Positions 61,792 through 64,000 of a stretch of DNA of 64,000 nucleotides are shown piece after piece. Under the pieces are notes generated by a model. That model was not told the DNA's origin and ran no database searches. It saw only the letters and a list, made by a program, of their open reading frames with translations. The position numbers and the translations under genes were made by a program. The first letter of the stretch is position 1. Every line of letters starts with the position of its first letter. Origin of the DNA: Intestinimonas butyriciproducens (lineage in GTDB: Bacteria > Bacillota > Clostridia > Oscillospirales > Butyricicoccaceae); contig NZ_JACJKW010000002.1 in NCBI RefSeq assembly GCF_016901775.1, positions 62,001 to 126,000 on the forward strand, read 5' to 3'.

Positions 61792-64000
61792 ATGCAGACA
61801 CCCAAGCTGGATGGGCGGGATCGCCGGGATATCATGGACCAGCTGAAAGCTCTGGCCCGGAGTTATGTGCCTGAGTGGCGATGGGATGAGGAACACCCGG
61901 ATGCCGGCATGGTTCTGGCCCATGTTTATGCTGCCATGATGGAAAATACTATCAGTAAATACAACCGGATCATGTACAACCATTTTCTGTCCTTCCTCAA
62001 CTTGCTGGGTACCCGGCTTCTGCCTCCGGCCCCGGCGGAGGGGATGGTGACGGTGGAAGTGCTCCCGGAGGGGGGAGAGGTCTATCTGCCCCAGGGCACA
62101 GTGGTGTATGCCGCCGCCGACACCGATGCCGGCCGGGTCTTTTACGAGACTACTCAGGGCATGACTGCACTGGACACCCAGGTGGACAGCATCTTTTTCA
62201 CCAGTGCCCGGAAGGACACCATCGTCATGGCCTATGACCGGCAGAAGCCGGGAGAGCCGGTGCGGCTTTTTGACCTGGAAGGGTATCCCCAGCTGCAGCA
62301 GCACATCCTGGTGTTCCGGGATGACCGGGCCTTTTATACCAAAGACCGTACCCATTTTATGATGCGTCTCCATCACGCCCTTTCGGAAAAGCAGCGCCGT
62401 CAGCTGACAGAGGTGTTTTCCAATGAGGATATGGCTCAATGGGAATACCATACCCAGGATGGCTGGGAACCCTTTGACCGGGTTTTTCTCACAGAAGAGG
62501 GCATCGGGCTGGAAGGAAGCCGGGGAAGCCATCCGGTGGAAGTGGAGGGGCAGCAGGCCATGGGGCTTCTTCGCTGCCGCCTGAAACAGATTCCCGATGG
62601 AGGGGTCTCCTTTACCCACAGCGCCTGGAAGGGCTGGGGAGAGGGGCTGGCTCCCGACGCTCTGTCCTGGGAGGGAAACCAACTGCCACAGGAGAATTTC
62701 TCCCCCTTTGGCGATGGGCTGAGCATCTTCACCGCCTTTCAGTTTTCCAGCCGGGAGGCTTTTTCCAAGGCCGGGGCCGTCATCACGGTGGACTTTGCCC
62801 TGGAATATTACAAAGTGCTCATTGAGCAGGCCTATGAGCCCGATCCCATCCGCTACCGCAGCGTCATGACCCGGGAGGATTTTGAAGGCTCCCGGGAGCG
62901 GGATGTGCGCATCGAGCGGGTGGTGTGGGAATATTGGAACGGCTTGGGCTGGGCCCGGCTCTTTCCCCTGGGGGAGGAAGAGGATTTCTTCACCCCGGAT
63001 CAGACCGGCGTGCGGATCAAGCGGCTCACCTTCCGCTGTCCCCCGGACATGGAAAGCCTGCTGGTAGGGGCTGCGGAGGGGCTGTTCATCCGGGCCCGTA
63101 TCGACAAGCTCTCTTATCTGTTTTCCACCAAGGGCCATTACATCGTCCCCTTTGTGCGCCATATGGAGATCGGCTATCGGTACCAGGACTGGCAGGAAGG
63201 GAAAGAGGTGCTGGTGGAGAGCAATGTGGAGCGCAATCTGGTCGAGCTGCCCCACAGCGGCCAGACGCCTTTGGTGACGGCGGGACTTTGCCCCACAGCG
63301 GCCATGTATGTGTGCTTTACTAATCCCCTCACCGGCGGGCCTTTGCGCCTCTTCTGGGATGTGGACGAAGGGCTCTTTCCCGCCCCGCCCCCTCTCCGGT
63401 GGGAGTATTACGGTATCACCGTCAATGGGGAGCCGGGATGGAAAAGCATCGAAGTGATGGATCAGACCGAAAACCTCACCCGCAGCGGCATGGTGACTCT
63501 GGTGGGCAAAAAGGACTTTGCCAAAGCCCGGTTTTTCGGCCGGGAAGGGTATTTTGTCCGCCTCGTGGATGTGGATGGCCGCTATGACGAAAAGAAAAAA
63601 GGGAAAAATCCGGTGCTGCGGGCTGTGTGGCCCAATACCGTGCCGGTGATCCAGCGGGAGCGGGGCAGCCGGGCCTATTTCTACATCGGCCGGGGGGAAA
63701 AGAACAAGCGGTGTTCTTTGAATGTGCCCAATCTGTGGGAAACCAGGGTTTGGGTCAATGAACATGGTTCCCTTTCGGTAAAGGAAGAAGAGCAGCTGCT
63801 GCAAACCCCGGATGTGCTGGTGCAGCGCAGCGCCGAAGGCACGGTGGAACAGATCTGGGTGCCCTGGCGGGAAGTGGACCGCCTGGAAGGGTGCGGCGGG
63901 GAAGAGCGGGTCTATATGGTGGACTATTCCCAGGGGGATGTGGTCTTTGGGGACGGACGCCATGGCCGGATTCCACCGGAAAGTGGGGAAGAGAGCATCC
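61792..64000 (+). CDS. Baseplate-J-like protein (Afp11-like), incomplete at window end
   Basis: ATG 61792 follows GAAGGAGGAAGGACA, and the frame is open to the window edge (736 codons present). The N-terminus MQTPKLDGRDRRDIMDQLKA LARSYVPEWRWDEEHPDAGM VLAHVYAAMM is typical of Afp11-type large baseplate proteins, and near the visible end YSQGDVVFGDGRHGRIPPES is the FGDG-x-x-G-x-x-PP motif of the baseplate J family. It forms the wedge ring around the hub. More baseplate, tail-length and AAA ATPase genes are expected to the right of the window. Confidence 0.88.
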   Translation, partial: MQTPKLDGRDRRDIMDQLKALARSYVPEWRWDEEHPDAGMVLAHVYAAMMENTISKYNRIMYNHFLSFLNLLGTRLLPPAPAEGMVTVEVLPEGGEVYLPQGTVVYAAADTDAGRVFYETTQGMTALDTQVDSIFFTSARKDTIVMAYDRQKPGEPVRLFDLEGYPQLQQHILVFRDDRAFYTKDRTHFMMRLHHALSEKQRRQLTEVFSNEDMAQWEYHTQDGWEPFDRVFLTEEGIGLEGSRGSHPVEVEGQQAMGLLRCRLKQIPDGGVSFTHSAWKGWGEGLAPDALSWEGNQLPQENFSPFGDGLSIFTAFQFSSREAFSKAGAVITVDFALEYYKVLIEQAYEPDPIRYRSVMTREDFEGSRERDVRIERVVWEYWNGLGWARLFPLGEEEDFFTPDQTGVRIKRLTFRCPPDMESLLVGAAEGLFIRARIDKLSYLFSTKGHYIVPFVRHMEIGYRYQDWQEGKEVLVESNVERNLVELPHSGQTPLVTAGLCPTAAMYVCFTNPLTGGPLRLFWDVDEGLFPAPPPLRWEYYGITVNGEPGWKSIEVMDQTENLTRSGMVTLVGKKDFAKARFFGREGYFVRLVDVDGRYDEKKKGKNPVLRAVWPNTVPVIQRERGSRAYFYIGRGEKNKRCSLNVPNLWETRVWVNEHGSLSVKEEEQLLQTPDVLVQRSAEGTVEQIWVPWREVDRLEGCGGEERVYMVDYSQGDVVFGDGRHGRIPPESGEESI

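Noticed and set aside
59126-63963. Minus-strand frames of about 813 and 774 codons
   Set aside because: They are opposite the tube adaptor, hub, spike, gp25 and baseplate-J genes; the plus strand has family motifs and proper start sites throughout.
51081-64000. Interpretation as an intact prophage
   Set aside because: No capsid, portal, terminase, integrase or lysis gene is visible and DUF6760-like and duplicated tube genes fit eCIS; but the window ends mid-operon, so this is not final.

Overview
The window looks like a chromosomal segment of a Gram-positive gut clostridium, most likely of the Oscillospiraceae/Ruminococcaceae type. The support is Firmicutes-style ribosome binding sites, several S-layer-homology (SLH) surface proteins, two LytTR/GHKL two-component systems, two LtaS-like sulfatase-fold enzymes and consensus TTGACA/TATAAT promoters. 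Most genes are GC-rich. AT-richer patches at about 11.1-12.7 kb, 19.1-21.3 kb and 42.7-43.3 kb carry small regulators and broken genes and look acquired. Taxonomy is an inference from gene content.

Layout. 1-10.2 kb: a leftward operon with a receiver-like protein, a 2401-residue secreted Ig-like repeat protein and a further secreted protein cut by the window edge; divergent from it is a LytTR regulator/GHKL kinase pair. 10.2-14.7 kb: tRNA-Ala(GGC) followed by a patch of small genes (a SLOG-like protein divergent from a small XRE regulator with four operator-like sites, and an XRE/zinc-ribbon pair) and a probable integrase remnant. 14.7-18.8 kb: metallophosphatase/beta-propeller/SLH surface protein. 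19.1-22.7 kb: conjugative-element debris, an XRE/peptide deformylase/P-loop kinase cassette and an SLH protein that seems to have lost its N-terminus. 22.9-29.8 kb: metal locus with a P1B-type ATPase carrying an unusual SCALK membrane motif, a 90-residue membrane protein, an overlooked 26-residue membrane peptide, AraC and DtxR-type regulators, and feoA-feoB plus a Cys-rich FeoB partner, with DtxR-box-like palindromes ahead of feoA. This resembles the published ferrosome (fez) type of cluster. 30.1-45.3 kb: SLH beta-helix protein, acetyltransferases, two LtaS-like enzymes, a threonine-aldolase-family enzyme, an SLH lipoprotein glycosidase, an amber-interrupted second SLOG gene and an iron-sulfur aldo/keto reductase. 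45.5-50.7 kb: tRNA-Val(GAC), an unknown protein, an SPFH/Arc pair and a second LytTR/GHKL pair arranged convergently.

51.1-64.0 kb: a compact rightward operon for a contractile injection system (eCIS or tailocin-like): sheath, tube, a tail-assembly-chaperone-like protein, a DUF6760-like protein, second tube paralogue, a 1089-residue low-complexity protein with 30-residue repeats, a tube/adaptor protein, separate gp27-like hub and gp5-like spike proteins, gp25-like wedge protein and a baseplate-J-like protein that runs off the window. No capsid, terminase or portal gene is visible. The most novel-looking items are the 1089-residue protein, the DUF6760-like frame with no normal start codon (possibly made by a -1 frameshift), the strong hairpin between the tube and chaperone genes, and the ferrosome-like metal cluster with its micropeptide.
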